The position numbers and the translations under genes are program-made. Positions 14,212 to 21,256 of a DNA stretch of 23,474 nucleotides are shown piece by piece (the first letter of the stretch is position 1; every line of letters starts with the position of its first letter). Source of the DNA: Frankiales bacterium (GTDB taxonomy: Bacteria; Actinomycetota; Actinomycetes; Mycobacteriales; SCTD01); contig JAOPWK010000015.1 of the NCBI GenBank assembly GCA_025965735.1, forward strand, positions 1-23,474. The letters run 5' to 3'. The notes under the pieces were generated by a model, which saw nothing but the letters and a program-made list of their open reading frames with translations, was not told the origin of the DNA and did not search any database.

Positions 14212-15407
14212 GCGGCGACCTCCACCAGGCCGAGCAGCAGCTCCTCGGGAGGGCGGCCAGCGGTGTGCGCGTCGAGCAGGTCGTCGGCCGGGCTGCGCCC
14301 GCGGGCCGTCCAGCGCTCGACGTACGCGTCGACCACCGGCGAGCCGACGGCGGTGAGGCAGCCGACTGCAGCCCGCTGCAGCTCCGGGTCGGTGACGCCG
14401 AGCCGGGCCGCGTCCGCCCAGCGGCCCTCGACCGGGGCGCACGCTGCGCGCGCGGCGTCCGCCGCGACGGGGTCGTCCAGCAGCGCCGCTGCCGTGAGCA
14501 CGGCCACCCGCCAGTGCGGGTCGGGGAGCATGTCGAGGTAGCGCAGCTCGAGCCACCCGCGCAGCCGCACCGGCGGGAACAGCGTCGTGAGGTGGTACCC
14601 GAGGTCGGCCTCGGTCGGCGCCCCCTCGCGCATCCACCGGCCGAAGGTCAGCCCGCGCGGGGCCGCCCTGCAGACGCCGTCCGCGTCCCGCACGGCCAGC
14701 AGCGAGGCGGTCAGGGCCAGCTCGGTCAGCGCCTCCACCGGTCCCAGCGACGGGTCCGGAGCGCAGGTGCGGGAGGGGTCCAACGCGCCCCAGATCCGCT
14801 GCCGCGTCGAGCGCCAGCCGGTGGCGCGGCCGTCCAGCAGGGGCGAGCTGGCGAACGCGGCGACCAGCGCCGGCCCGATCGCGTGCGCCCGCTGCCAGCG
14901 CTCGGCTGCGTCTGCGCGGGTGCCGGCGTCCAGCGATACCTGCACCGCGGCCGTCGAGCACATCATCGCTGGACCGGCGGAGGCCGAGGGCTCCCCCGCG
15001 GCCGCGAAGTACGCCTCCATGCAGTCGTAGCGCGGCGTGCGCAGCAGTCGCACCGGCGGGCGCAGCGGGTCGGTCCCCTGCCCCACGAGGGAGATCCCGT
15101 CCGCGTCCAGGGCGCGCCGTACGACGGCCAGGTCCTCGGCCAGCCGGCGCACCGCCGCGGCGGCTCCGACGGCCGGCGCGGAAGACAGCTCCACCTGCCC
15201 TCCGGGCTCGGTGGTCAGCAGGCTCCCTCCCGGCAGCGACCCGGGGAGCAGCGCGGCGACGCGGTCCAGCGGCGGCCGAACCCCCGGTGCGGCGCGGTCG
15301 ACGCACAGCAGCTCCAGCTCTGCCCCGACGGTGCCCGGGGTGGCGTAGCGGACGGCGGCGTCGACGTGGGCGGCCACGTCGTCACGGGTGCGGACGCGGG
15401 CGCTCAT
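14208..15407 (-). CDS. egtA: Glutamate-cysteine ligase EgtA
   Basis: ATP-dependent ligase of the GCS2 family making gamma-glutamylcysteine, the thiol donor for EgtB. The 399-residue product shows GAELELLCVD (Glu30, Glu32, metal binding), LTTEPGGQVELSSAP, LVGQGTDPLRP, the AYFAAAGEPSASAGPAMMCSTAAVQVSLDAG block and GWLELRYLDMLPDPHW. These are characteristic of EgtA-type enzymes. The ATG at 15407 is chosen because the conserved region starts a few residues after it; the frame is open 43 codons further upstream but that part reads like non-coding sequence. I see neither a Shine-Dalgarno nor a good -10 element at the leaderless spacing, so the start is slightly uncertain. It is the first gene of the egt operon and divergent from pepA. 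Confidence 0.93.
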   Translation of the reverse strand: MSARVRTRDDVAAHVDAAVRYATPGTVGAELELLCVDRAAPGVRPPLDRVAALLPGSLPGGSLLTTEPGGQVELSSAPAVGAAAAVRRLAEDLAVVRRALDADGISLVGQGTDPLRPPVRLLRTPRYDCMEAYFAAAGEPSASAGPAMMCSTAAVQVSLDAGTRADAAERWQRAHAIGPALVAAFASSPLLDGRATGWRSTRQRIWGALDPSRTCAPDPSLGPVEALTELALTASLLAVRDADGVCRAAPRGLTFGRWMREGAPTEADLGYHLTTLFPPVRLRGWLELRYLDMLPDPHWRVAVLTAAALLDDPVAADAARAACAPVEGRWADAARLGVTDPELQRAAVGCLTAVGSPVVDAYVERWTARGRSPADDLLDAHTAGRPPEELLLGLVEVAA

Positions 15408-15574
15408 CGGATCCGGCTGCTCTGGTGGGTGGGTCGCCCACGGCGCCGCCGGCGGGCCGAACGCGGCCCGACCTGTCCCGCGATCATGCGCAGCTCCCGT
15501 CGTCGTGTCCTCCTCCTTCGCGCGAGCGTGCCTCACGGATGGGATGCCGTCGACGGCCTCTAGGCTCCTTGCGC
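15408..15574. promoter_or_regulatory. Divergent intergenic region egtA / pepA
   Basis: 167 bases. On the plus strand TAGGCT (15561-15566) stands 8 bases before the pepA GTG and is a good leaderless -10 candidate. No comparable element is seen for egtA. No obvious operator palindrome was found. Confidence 0.5.
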
Positions 15575-17098
15575 GTGACCTCCCTCAGCCTGTCCAGCTC
15601 GCCGGCCGCCTCCGCCAAGGTCGACGCCGTCGTCATCGGCGTCGCCAAGGGCCCCAAGGGGCTGGTCCTGGCCCCCGGCTCGGACAGCGTCGCGAGCGCC
15701 CTGGGCAAGGGCCTGCTCCCCGCGCTGACCGGCCTCGGCGCCACCGGCAAGGCCGAGGAGGTCACCCGCCTGGCCACCCTCGGCGCCACCACCGCGCCGG
15801 TCGTCGTCGCCGTCGGCCTGGGGGACATCCCGAGCAAGGGGACGGCGTACGACGCGGAGGTCCTGCGCCGCGCCACCGGGGCGGCGGTCCGCGCCCTCCA
15901 GGGCTCGCGCAAGGTCGCCGTCACCCTCGCCGCCGTCGGTCCGGACCTGCCCGCGCAGGTCCGCGCCGTCGGCGAGGGCGCCCTGCTCGGCGCCTACGCC
16001 TTCTCCCGCTACCGGACCACCGACGTCGAGACCCGCAAGGAGCCGGTGCGCGAGGTCGTCCTGGTGCTGCCGGACGCCAAGGACAAGGCCGCCCGCGCCG
16101 CCGTCACTCGCGCCGAGGTCGTCGCCAAGGCCGTCCGCCTGGCCCGCGACCTGGTGAACACCCCGCCGTCCGACCTGCACCCGGTGGAGCTGGCGGAGGT
16201 CGCCCGCACGCACGCGGGCGGCGCCGGCGTCGACGTCGAGGTGCTGGAGGGCAAGGCGCTCGCCAAGGGCGGCTTCGGCGGGATCATCGGCGTCGGCCAG
16301 GGCTCGGCGAACGGCCCGCGCCTGGTCCACCTGTCGTACAAGGGCGGCAAGGGCGCGAAGACCAAGGTCGCGCTCGTCGGCAAGGGCATCACCTTCGACT
16401 CCGGCGGCCTGAGCCTCAAGCCGCCGACGGCCATGGAAGAGATGAAGAGCGACATGGGCGGCGCCGCGGCCGTCATCGCCACGATGGCCGCCGTCGCCGA
16501 GCTCTCCCTGCCGATCGACGTCGAGGCGTGGGTCCCGATGGCGGAGAACATGCCGAGCGGCACCGCCATCCGCCCCTCGGACATCCTCACCTTCCGCAAC
16601 GGGATGACGGTCGAGGTGAACAACACCGACGCCGAGGGCCGGCTGATCCTGGCCGACGCCATCGCCCGCGCCTGCGAGGACGGCCCGGACGTCCTGATCG
16701 ACGTGGCGACCCTGACCGGCGCGCAGCTCGTCGCCCTCGGCGCGCGCACCACCGCCGTCATGGCCAACGACGACGCCCTGCGCACCGCCGTGGTCGACGC
16801 CGCCGGCCGCGCCGGCGAGCCGTCCTGGCCGATGCCCCTGCCGGTCGAGCTCCGCAAGGGCCTGGACTCCGAGATCGCGGACATGGTCAACACCGGCCCG
16901 CGCGAGGGCGGGATGCTCACGGCCGGGCTGTTCCTCAAGGAGTTCGTGACCGAGGGCGTCCGCTGGGCGCACCTCGACATCGCCGGGCCGGCCTTCAACA
17001 GCGGCGAGGCCTACGGCTACACGCCCCGCGGCGGGACCGGCGCGGCCGTCCGCACGTTCGTGCAGGTGCTCGAGGACCTCGCGGCCGAACGGCTGTAA
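15575..17098 (+). CDS. pepA: Leucyl aminopeptidase PepA (family M17)
   Basis: Two-metal cytosolic exopeptidase releasing N-terminal residues. The 507-residue product has the variable N-terminal domain (about 1-170) and the C-terminal catalytic domain. Active-site residues visible: Lys270 and Asp275 in VGKGITFDSGG, Asp293 in KSDMGGAAAV, and the M17 signature NTDAEGRL with Asp352, Glu354 and Arg356. ARDLVNTPPSDLHP, EAWVPMAENMPSG and the C-terminal HLDIAGPAF also fit. The GTG at 15575 gives MTSLSLSSSPAA and is preceded by TAGGCT at 8 bases. In several actinobacteria PepA adjoins lpd and sucB (from memory), and here they are 1.2 kb apart. In some bacteria PepA also binds DNA; nothing here tests that. 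Confidence 0.95.
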   Translation: MTSLSLSSSPAASAKVDAVVIGVAKGPKGLVLAPGSDSVASALGKGLLPALTGLGATGKAEEVTRLATLGATTAPVVVAVGLGDIPSKGTAYDAEVLRRATGAAVRALQGSRKVAVTLAAVGPDLPAQVRAVGEGALLGAYAFSRYRTTDVETRKEPVREVVLVLPDAKDKAARAAVTRAEVVAKAVRLARDLVNTPPSDLHPVELAEVARTHAGGAGVDVEVLEGKALAKGGFGGIIGVGQGSANGPRLVHLSYKGGKGAKTKVALVGKGITFDSGGLSLKPPTAMEEMKSDMGGAAAVIATMAAVAELSLPIDVEAWVPMAENMPSGTAIRPSDILTFRNGMTVEVNNTDAEGRLILADAIARACEDGPDVLIDVATLTGAQLVALGARTTAVMANDDALRTAVVDAAGRAGEPSWPMPLPVELRKGLDSEIADMVNTGPREGGMLTAGLFLKEFVTEGVRWAHLDIAGPAFNSGEAYGYTPRGGTGAAVRTFVQVLEDLAAERL

Positions 17099-17119
17099 CG
17101 CTCGTCCTCCGTACGCCGA

Positions 17120-17148
17120 TGCACAGGGGGCCAACGATCCCTAGTGCA
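17120..17148 (+). other. Hairpin between pepA and the exported repeat protein gene
   Basis: TGCAC-AGGG pairs with CCCT-GTGCA across a 10-base loop with one bulged A (17143). It ends 2 bases before the GGAGG ribosome-binding site at 17151-17155. It may end pepA transcription or control the next gene. Confidence 0.35.
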
Positions 17149-17160
17149 CCGGAGGATGAC

Positions 17161-17781
17161 GTGCTCGACCCCCTGCTGACGCTTCTCGCCCGCAAGGCCG
17201 GGGCCGTCGGCCTCGTGGCCGGCACGGCCCTGGTGACCACGGCCCTCGTCGGCGGCGGCGCCGTCGCCGTGACCGCCGTCAGCAACGAGAAGCCGCTGAC
17301 GAGCGAGGCCGCTGCCGGCGCCGCGAGCGCCACGCCCACCGCCACGATCGGCATCGGTCAGGGCAGCGCCACCTCGACCGCCGGCATCAAGCCGGGCAAG
17401 GCGCCCGTGCCGGTCGTCGCCTTCACCTGCGACCCGAGCAAGAACCACGGCCAGAACGTCTCGGCGTACGGCAAGACGCTGGCGAAGGGTCCCGGTCGCG
17501 GCAGGCAGATCGCCGCGGCGGCCAAGAGCGACTGCGGCAAGAAGTCGGCCGCGTCCGCCACCCCGACGGCGACGATCAAGACCGCCAAGCCGGCGAAGCC
17601 CGGCAAGGCCGCGAAGCCCGGCAAGGCCGCGAAGCCAGGCAAGGCCGCGAAGCCCGGCAAGGCCGCGAAGCCGGCCAAGCCGGACAAGGCCGCCAAGCCC
17701 GCGCCCGCCGGGAAGCCGGCCGGTGTCGGCAAGCCCGCCGGCAAGGGCCCCGAGGGCAAGGGCAGGCCCGGCAAGGCCTGA
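17161..17781 (+). CDS. Exported or membrane-anchored Lys/Pro/Ala-repeat protein of unknown function
   Basis: 206 residues. The N-terminus has a basic start and a long hydrophobic segment (about 14-40, Val/Ala/Gly-rich), a signal anchor or uncleaved signal peptide. A Thr/Ala linker follows (SATPTATI at about 56-63, repeated at 132-139). The only folded-looking part is about 82-128, with two cysteines (Cys90 in FTCDPSKNHGQNVS, Cys125 in AAKSDCGKK) that may form a disulfide. I recall NHG-x-x-VS...SDCGK motifs in other actinobacterial exported proteins of unknown function. The tail (about 141-206) is almost only Lys, Ala, Pro and Gly with an 18-bp tandem repeat; it resembles histone-H1-like tails but would lie outside the membrane. 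The GTG at 17161 is set by GGAGG at 17151-17155; an ATG at 17156 is out of frame. Confidence 0.82.
   Translation: MLDPLLTLLARKAGAVGLVAGTALVTTALVGGGAVAVTAVSNEKPLTSEAAAGAASATPTATIGIGQGSATSTAGIKPGKAPVPVVAFTCDPSKNHGQNVSAYGKTLAKGPGRGRQIAAAAKSDCGKKSAASATPTATIKTAKPAKPGKAAKPGKAAKPGKAAKPGKAAKPAKPDKAAKPAPAGKPAGVGKPAGKGPEGKGRPGKA
17593..17664 (+). repeat. 18-bp tandem repeat, four units, coding
   Basis: Four consecutive copies of an 18-base unit encoding AKPGKA. Three are identical; the third differs by a silent C-to-A change in the proline codon. Degenerate copies continue to about 17700 (AKPAKPDKA). Copy number may vary between strains by slippage. Confidence 0.9.
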
Positions 17782-17797
17782 CCCGCACCGCACGTCC

Positions 17798-17835
17798 CGG
17801 AGCCCGGCTCCCCCTGCACCAGGGGCCGGGCTCCG
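17798..17835. terminator. Bidirectional terminator hairpin
   Basis: CGGAGCCCGGC pairs with GCCGGGCTCCG: an 11-bp perfect GC-rich stem, extendable by a wobble pair and two more pairs. It sits in the 59-base gap between two convergent genes (stops at 17781 and 17841), so it can serve both. No T tract. Confidence 0.8.
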
Positions 17836-17840
17836 TGCTG

Positions 17841-18188
17841 TCAGGAGGTCGGCGGGACGCCGGTCTCGCCGGCGGCCTTGCGCTTGGCGGTCCACTCGCG
17901 CATGCGGTTCGGGTAGCCCACGGCCGCCACGTCGTACACCGGGATGCCGGTGCGCGAGCCGAAGGTGAAGGCCGCCTTGGGGCTGTCGACCCGGCGGCGG
18001 GTCCACTCGCCGTCACCGGCCACGAGCACCAGCGTGGTGGCGGTGGTGGCAGTCTGCGGCTCGACGAAGCCCTCGACGCCCCGACGGCTGCCGGCCCACG
18101 CCTGCAGGTGGTCCAGGTCCTCCGAACCGGCCGCGCGAGGGGTGCCGGGGCGGCCCTTGCGGCCGGACAAGCGGTCGCGCAGTCCCAC
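17841..18188 (-). CDS. Small conserved actinobacterial protein of unknown function
   Basis: 115 residues starting MGLRDRLSGRKGRPG. After a basic, low-complexity N-terminus, the conserved part runs through LQAWAGSRRGVEGFVEPQT, TTLVLVAGDGEWTRRRVDSPKAAFTFG and GIPVYDVAAVGYPNRMREW. No signal peptide, membrane segment or catalytic motif is evident. Proteins with RRGVEG-VEP and GIPVYDV--VGYP-RM occur beside lpd in other actinobacteria as I recall, without known function. The GTG at 18188 is preferred over an in-frame ATG seven codons upstream because AGAAAGGA, a near-perfect Shine-Dalgarno (minus strand, 18194-18201), lies just before it. It diverges from lpdA with a 123-base gap. Confidence 0.82.
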   Translation of the reverse strand: MGLRDRLSGRKGRPGTPRAAGSEDLDHLQAWAGSRRGVEGFVEPQTATTATTLVLVAGDGEWTRRRVDSPKAAFTFGSRTGIPVYDVAAVGYPNRMREWTAKRKAAGETGVPPTS

Positions 18189-18210
18189 GGTCGTCCTTTC
18201 TGTCGGCACG

Positions 18211-18256
18211 GCACGGGAATGCCCCGGGGGCCGTGCGCACCTGTACCCCTCAGGTG
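18211..18256. promoter_or_regulatory. Inverted repeats in the lpdA divergent promoter region
   Basis: CACCTG, 7 bases, CAGGTG (18238-18256) forms a small dyad that could be an operator. Just left of it GCACGG (18211-18216) and CCGTGC (18231-18236) flank a CCCCGGGG core. No firm -10/-35 pair was identified for lpdA. Confidence 0.3.
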
Positions 18257-18311
18257 GAAGGATGCCCGAGGCGCGCCCTCAGGCGCGAACCGGTACCGAG
18301 GGAGAGCCCAC

Positions 18312-19685
18312 GTGAGCGAGCAGACCGTCGACCTCGTCGTCCTCGGAGGGGGCAGCGGCGGCTATGCGGCGGCGCTGCGGGCCTCCGAGCTCGGCATGAA
18401 CGTCGTGATGGTCGAGAAGGACAAGGTCGGCGGCACCTGCCTGCACGTCGGCTGCATCCCGACCAAGGCGCTCCTGCACGCGGCCGAGGTGGCGGACACG
18501 ATCAAGGAGGCCGAGCAGTTCGGCGTCCACGGCAGCTTCGACCGGGTCGAGATGACCGAGGTCAACGCCTACAAGGACAAGGTCATCGCCGGCCTGTTCA
18601 AGGGCCTCACCGGCCTGGTCAAGAGCCGCAAGATCGAGGTTGTCGCCGGCACCGGCCGCCTCGTCTCCCCCACCGCCGTCGAGGTGGACGGCCGCACCAT
18701 CGAGGCCAAGCACGTCCTGCTCGCCACCGGCTCGGTGCCGCGGAGCATCCCCGGGCTGGAGATCGACGGCGAGCGGGTCATCACCAGCGACCACGCCCTG
18801 AAGCTGGACACCATCCCGGGCTCGGTCGTCATCCTCGGCGCCGGCGCGATCGGCTGCGAGTTCGGCTCGGTCTGGCGCTCCTTCGGCAGCGAGGTCACGA
18901 TCGTCGAGGCGCTGCCGCACCTCGTGCCGCTGGAGGAGGAGTCCTCCTCCAAGCTGCTCGAGCGCGCGTTCCGCAAGCGCTGCATCAAGCAGGAGCTCGG
19001 CGCCCGCTTCGAGAAGGTCGAGCACACCGACAGCGGCGTACGGGTGCACCTCGAGGGCGGCAAGACCGTCGAGGCCGACCTGCTGCTCGTCGCCATCGGG
19101 CGCGGCCCGGTCAGCAAGGACCTGGGCTACGAGCAGGTCGGCGTCGAGATGGAGCGCGGCTTCGTCAAGGTCGACGCCTACTGCCAGACCAGCGTCCCGA
19201 CGATCAGCGCGGTCGGCGACCTCATCCCGACCCTGCAGCTGGCCCACGTCGGCTTTGCCGAGGGCATCCTCGTCGCCGAGCGGCTGGCCGGTCTCGCCGT
19301 CACGCCGATCGACTACGACGGCGTCCCCCGCGTCACCTACTCCTCGCCCGAGGTCGCCTCCGTCGGCCTGACCAGCAAGGTCGCCACCGAGCGCGGCTAC
19401 GACGTGGTCGAGGCGACGTACGACCTGGCCGGCAACGGCAAGGCCCGGATCCTCGGTACGGCAGGCGCCGTGAAGGTCATCGCGTCCAAGGACGGCCCCG
19501 TCATCGGCGTCCACATGGTCGGCGAGCGCGTCGGCGAGCTCATCGCCGAGGCGCAGCTCATCACCAACTGGGAGGCGCTGCCGTCCGAGGTCGCGCAGCT
19601 CATCCACCCGCACCCGACCATGTCCGAAGCCGTCGGCGAGGCGCACCTGGCGCTGGCCGGCAAGCCCCTCCACAGCCACTCCTAG
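18312..19685 (+). CDS. lpdA: Dihydrolipoamide dehydrogenase (E3)
   Basis: FAD-dependent E3 that reoxidises dihydrolipoyl groups of 2-oxo-acid dehydrogenases and the glycine cleavage H protein, passing electrons to NAD. The 457-residue product has the FAD motif VLGGGSGGYAAALRA (10-24), the redox disulfide GGTCLHVGCIPTK (Cys43, Cys48), the NAD-binding VVILGAGAIGCEFGSVW, the second FAD motif ISAVGDLIPTLQLAH and the C-terminal HPHPTMSE with the His434-Glu439 pair. All key residues are present. The GTG at 18312 has a purine-rich GAGGGAGAG upstream. It precedes the E2 gene by 15 bases, a clear operon. E1 genes are not in the window. Confidence 0.96.
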   Translation: MSEQTVDLVVLGGGSGGYAAALRASELGMNVVMVEKDKVGGTCLHVGCIPTKALLHAAEVADTIKEAEQFGVHGSFDRVEMTEVNAYKDKVIAGLFKGLTGLVKSRKIEVVAGTGRLVSPTAVEVDGRTIEAKHVLLATGSVPRSIPGLEIDGERVITSDHALKLDTIPGSVVILGAGAIGCEFGSVWRSFGSEVTIVEALPHLVPLEEESSSKLLERAFRKRCIKQELGARFEKVEHTDSGVRVHLEGGKTVEADLLLVAIGRGPVSKDLGYEQVGVEMERGFVKVDAYCQTSVPTISAVGDLIPTLQLAHVGFAEGILVAERLAGLAVTPIDYDGVPRVTYSSPEVASVGLTSKVATERGYDVVEATYDLAGNGKARILGTAGAVKVIASKDGPVIGVHMVGERVGELIAEAQLITNWEALPSEVAQLIHPHPTMSEAVGEAHLALAGKPLHSHS

Positions 19686-19700
19686 GGAGCCCCGCACCAC

Positions 19701-21161
19701 ATGGCCGTCTCCGTCACCATGCCCCGCCTCGGCGAGAGCGTCTCCGAGGGCACCGTCACCCGCTGGCTGAAGAAGGAGGGCGAGCGGGTCGAGGCCGACG
19801 AGCCGCTGCTCGAGGTCTCCACCGACAAGGTCGACACCGAAAGTCCGTCGCCGGCCGCGGGCCTCGTCAGCTCGCTCAAGGTGCAGGAGGACGAGACCGT
19901 CGAGGTCGGCGTCGAGCTGGCCACGATCGACGACGGCAGCGGCGGGGGCGACGCCGCACCGGCCGCCGAGGCGGCTCCCGAGCCCGAGCCCGAGGCGGCT
20001 CCCGAGCCGGAGCCGACCCCGGAGCCGGAGCCGGCCCCCGCACCGCAGGCTGCCGCCGATCCGGAGCCCGCTCCCGAGCCGGAGCCCGCTCCTGCGCCGG
20101 CCGCTCAGCAGGTCGCGCCGAGCTCCTCCCCCGCCCCGTCCGGCGAGGGCTCCGGGGCCGAGGGCGCGTACGTCACGCCGCTGGTCCGCAAGCTCACCGC
20201 CGAGCACGGCGTCGACCTGTCCTCGCTGCAGGGCACCGGCGTCGGCGGGCGCATCCGCAAGCAGGACGTGCTCGACGCGGCCGGCCAGGGCCAGGGCTCG
20301 CCGGCTCCCGCCGCCGCGCCGGCTGCCGCCGACACCGCCTCCTCCGGCCGCGCCGAGATCCCGCAGCCGAGCCAGCAGGCCGGCGCGCCCGCGCCGGCGT
20401 TTGTCGACCAGGCGGTCAAGGCGGCTCCGGACACCACCGTCCGTGGCACCACCGAGCCGATGAGCCGGCTGCGCAAGGTCATCGCCCAGCGCATGGTCGA
20501 GTCGCTGCAGGTCAGCGCGCAGCTCACGACCGTGCTCGAGGTCGACGTCACGAAGATCGCCCGCCTGCGCCAGCAGGCCAAGGCAGCCTTCGAGCAGCGC
20601 GAGGGCGTGAAGCTGTCGTTCATGCCGTTCTTCGCCCAGGCGACGCTCGAGGCGCTCAAGGCCCACCCGGTCGTCAACGCCAGCGTGGACCAGCAGGGCG
20701 GGACGATCACCTACCACGACGCCGTGCACCTGGGCGTCGCCGTCGACACCGAGCGCGGGCTGCTCGTGCCGGTCATCCACGGCGCCGGCGACCTCAACCT
20801 GGCTGGCCTGGCCAAGAAGATCGCCGACCTGGCGCAGCGCACCCGCACCAACCAGGTCACCCCGGACGAGCTCGGCGGCGGCACGTTCACGCTGACCAAC
20901 ACCGGGTCGCGCGGCGCGCTGTTCGACACCCCGATCATCAACCAGCCGCAGGTCGGCATCCTCGGCACCGGCGCTGTCGTCAAGCGCCCCGTCGTGGTCG
21001 ACGACCCGGAGCTGGGCGAGGTCGTGGCCGTCCGCTCGATGGTCTACCTGGCGCTGACCTACGACCACCGGATCGTGGACGGCGCCGACGCCGCCCGCTT
21101 CCTGGTCACGGTCAAGGAGCGCCTGGAGGAGGGCGACTTCGCGGCCGAGCTCGGCCTCTAG
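19701..21161 (+). CDS. sucB: Dihydrolipoamide acyltransferase (E2; 2-oxoglutarate/pyruvate dehydrogenase)
   Basis: Core E2 that carries acyl groups on lipoate and transfers them to CoA. The 486-residue product has one lipoyl domain (1-78) with the lipoylation lysine Lys43 in EVSTDKVDTE, a long Glu/Pro/Ala-rich swinging linker (about 83-150), a peripheral-subunit-binding domain (about 157-192; YVTPLVRKLTAEHGVDL, GTGVGGRIRKQDVL), a second Ala/Pro linker, and the trimer-forming catalytic domain from about 250. The active site YDHRIVDGADAARFL gives His456 and Asp460. Mycobacterial DlaT has two lipoyl domains as I recall; here there is one. In actinobacteria this E2 may serve both pyruvate and 2-oxoglutarate complexes, so sucB is a convention. 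Transcription is coupled to lpdA and ends at the hairpin 16 bases downstream. Confidence 0.93.
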   Translation: MAVSVTMPRLGESVSEGTVTRWLKKEGERVEADEPLLEVSTDKVDTESPSPAAGLVSSLKVQEDETVEVGVELATIDDGSGGGDAAPAAEAAPEPEPEAAPEPEPTPEPEPAPAPQAAADPEPAPEPEPAPAPAAQQVAPSSSPAPSGEGSGAEGAYVTPLVRKLTAEHGVDLSSLQGTGVGGRIRKQDVLDAAGQGQGSPAPAAAPAAADTASSGRAEIPQPSQQAGAPAPAFVDQAVKAAPDTTVRGTTEPMSRLRKVIAQRMVESLQVSAQLTTVLEVDVTKIARLRQQAKAAFEQREGVKLSFMPFFAQATLEALKAHPVVNASVDQQGGTITYHDAVHLGVAVDTERGLLVPVIHGAGDLNLAGLAKKIADLAQRTRTNQVTPDELGGGTFTLTNTGSRGALFDTPIINQPQVGILGTGAVVKRPVVVDDPELGEVVAVRSMVYLALTYDHRIVDGADAARFLVTVKERLEEGDFAAELGL

Positions 21162-21176
21162 CCCACTGCCGTACGA

Positions 21177-21205
21177 CGGCCCGCTCCCCCGCCGGGAGCG
21201 GGCCG
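21177..21205 (+). terminator. Terminator of the lpdA-sucB operon
   Basis: CGGCCCGCTCCC, 5-base loop, GGGAGCGGGCCG: a perfect 12-bp stem starting 16 bases after the sucB stop. Not followed by a T run. Position and strength make it a likely intrinsic-type terminator. Confidence 0.82.
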
Positions 21206-21244
21206 CCGACGTCTGCGGCCTTGGGCACAGGGCCGCACCCGAGG

Positions 21245-21250
21245 CAGACT
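21245..21250 (+). promoter_or_regulatory. Candidate -10 element (leaderless) of the maleylpyruvate-isomerase-fold gene
   Basis: CAGACT, 6 bases, ATG at 21257. Lies downstream of the sucB terminator, consistent with an independent transcript. Confidence 0.45.
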
Positions 21251-21256
21251 GCGCGG

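Noticed and set aside
15408..15536. 43-codon N-terminal extension of EgtA
   Set aside because: The extension lacks structure-like composition, and the family N-terminus begins right after the ATG at 15407.
17593..17664. Tandem 18-bp units considered as a non-coding satellite or attachment site
   Set aside because: Units keep frame, and the one difference is silent, so this is a protein repeat.
19970..20105. GC-rich near-repeats considered as a CRISPR or structural repeat
   Set aside because: They are in frame and encode the Glu/Pro/Ala linker of the E2 protein.
18279..21068. 929-codon minus-strand open frame antisense to lpdA-sucB
   Set aside because: Mirror of codon bias in the real genes; no recognisable domain and no start signal.
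18233..21256. Very long plus-strand open frame across lpdA and sucB in another frame
   Set aside because: The translation is Arg/Gly/Ala-rich noise typical of high-GC shadow frames; both true genes are complete in a different frame. Only the last part (21257-21934) is a real gene.
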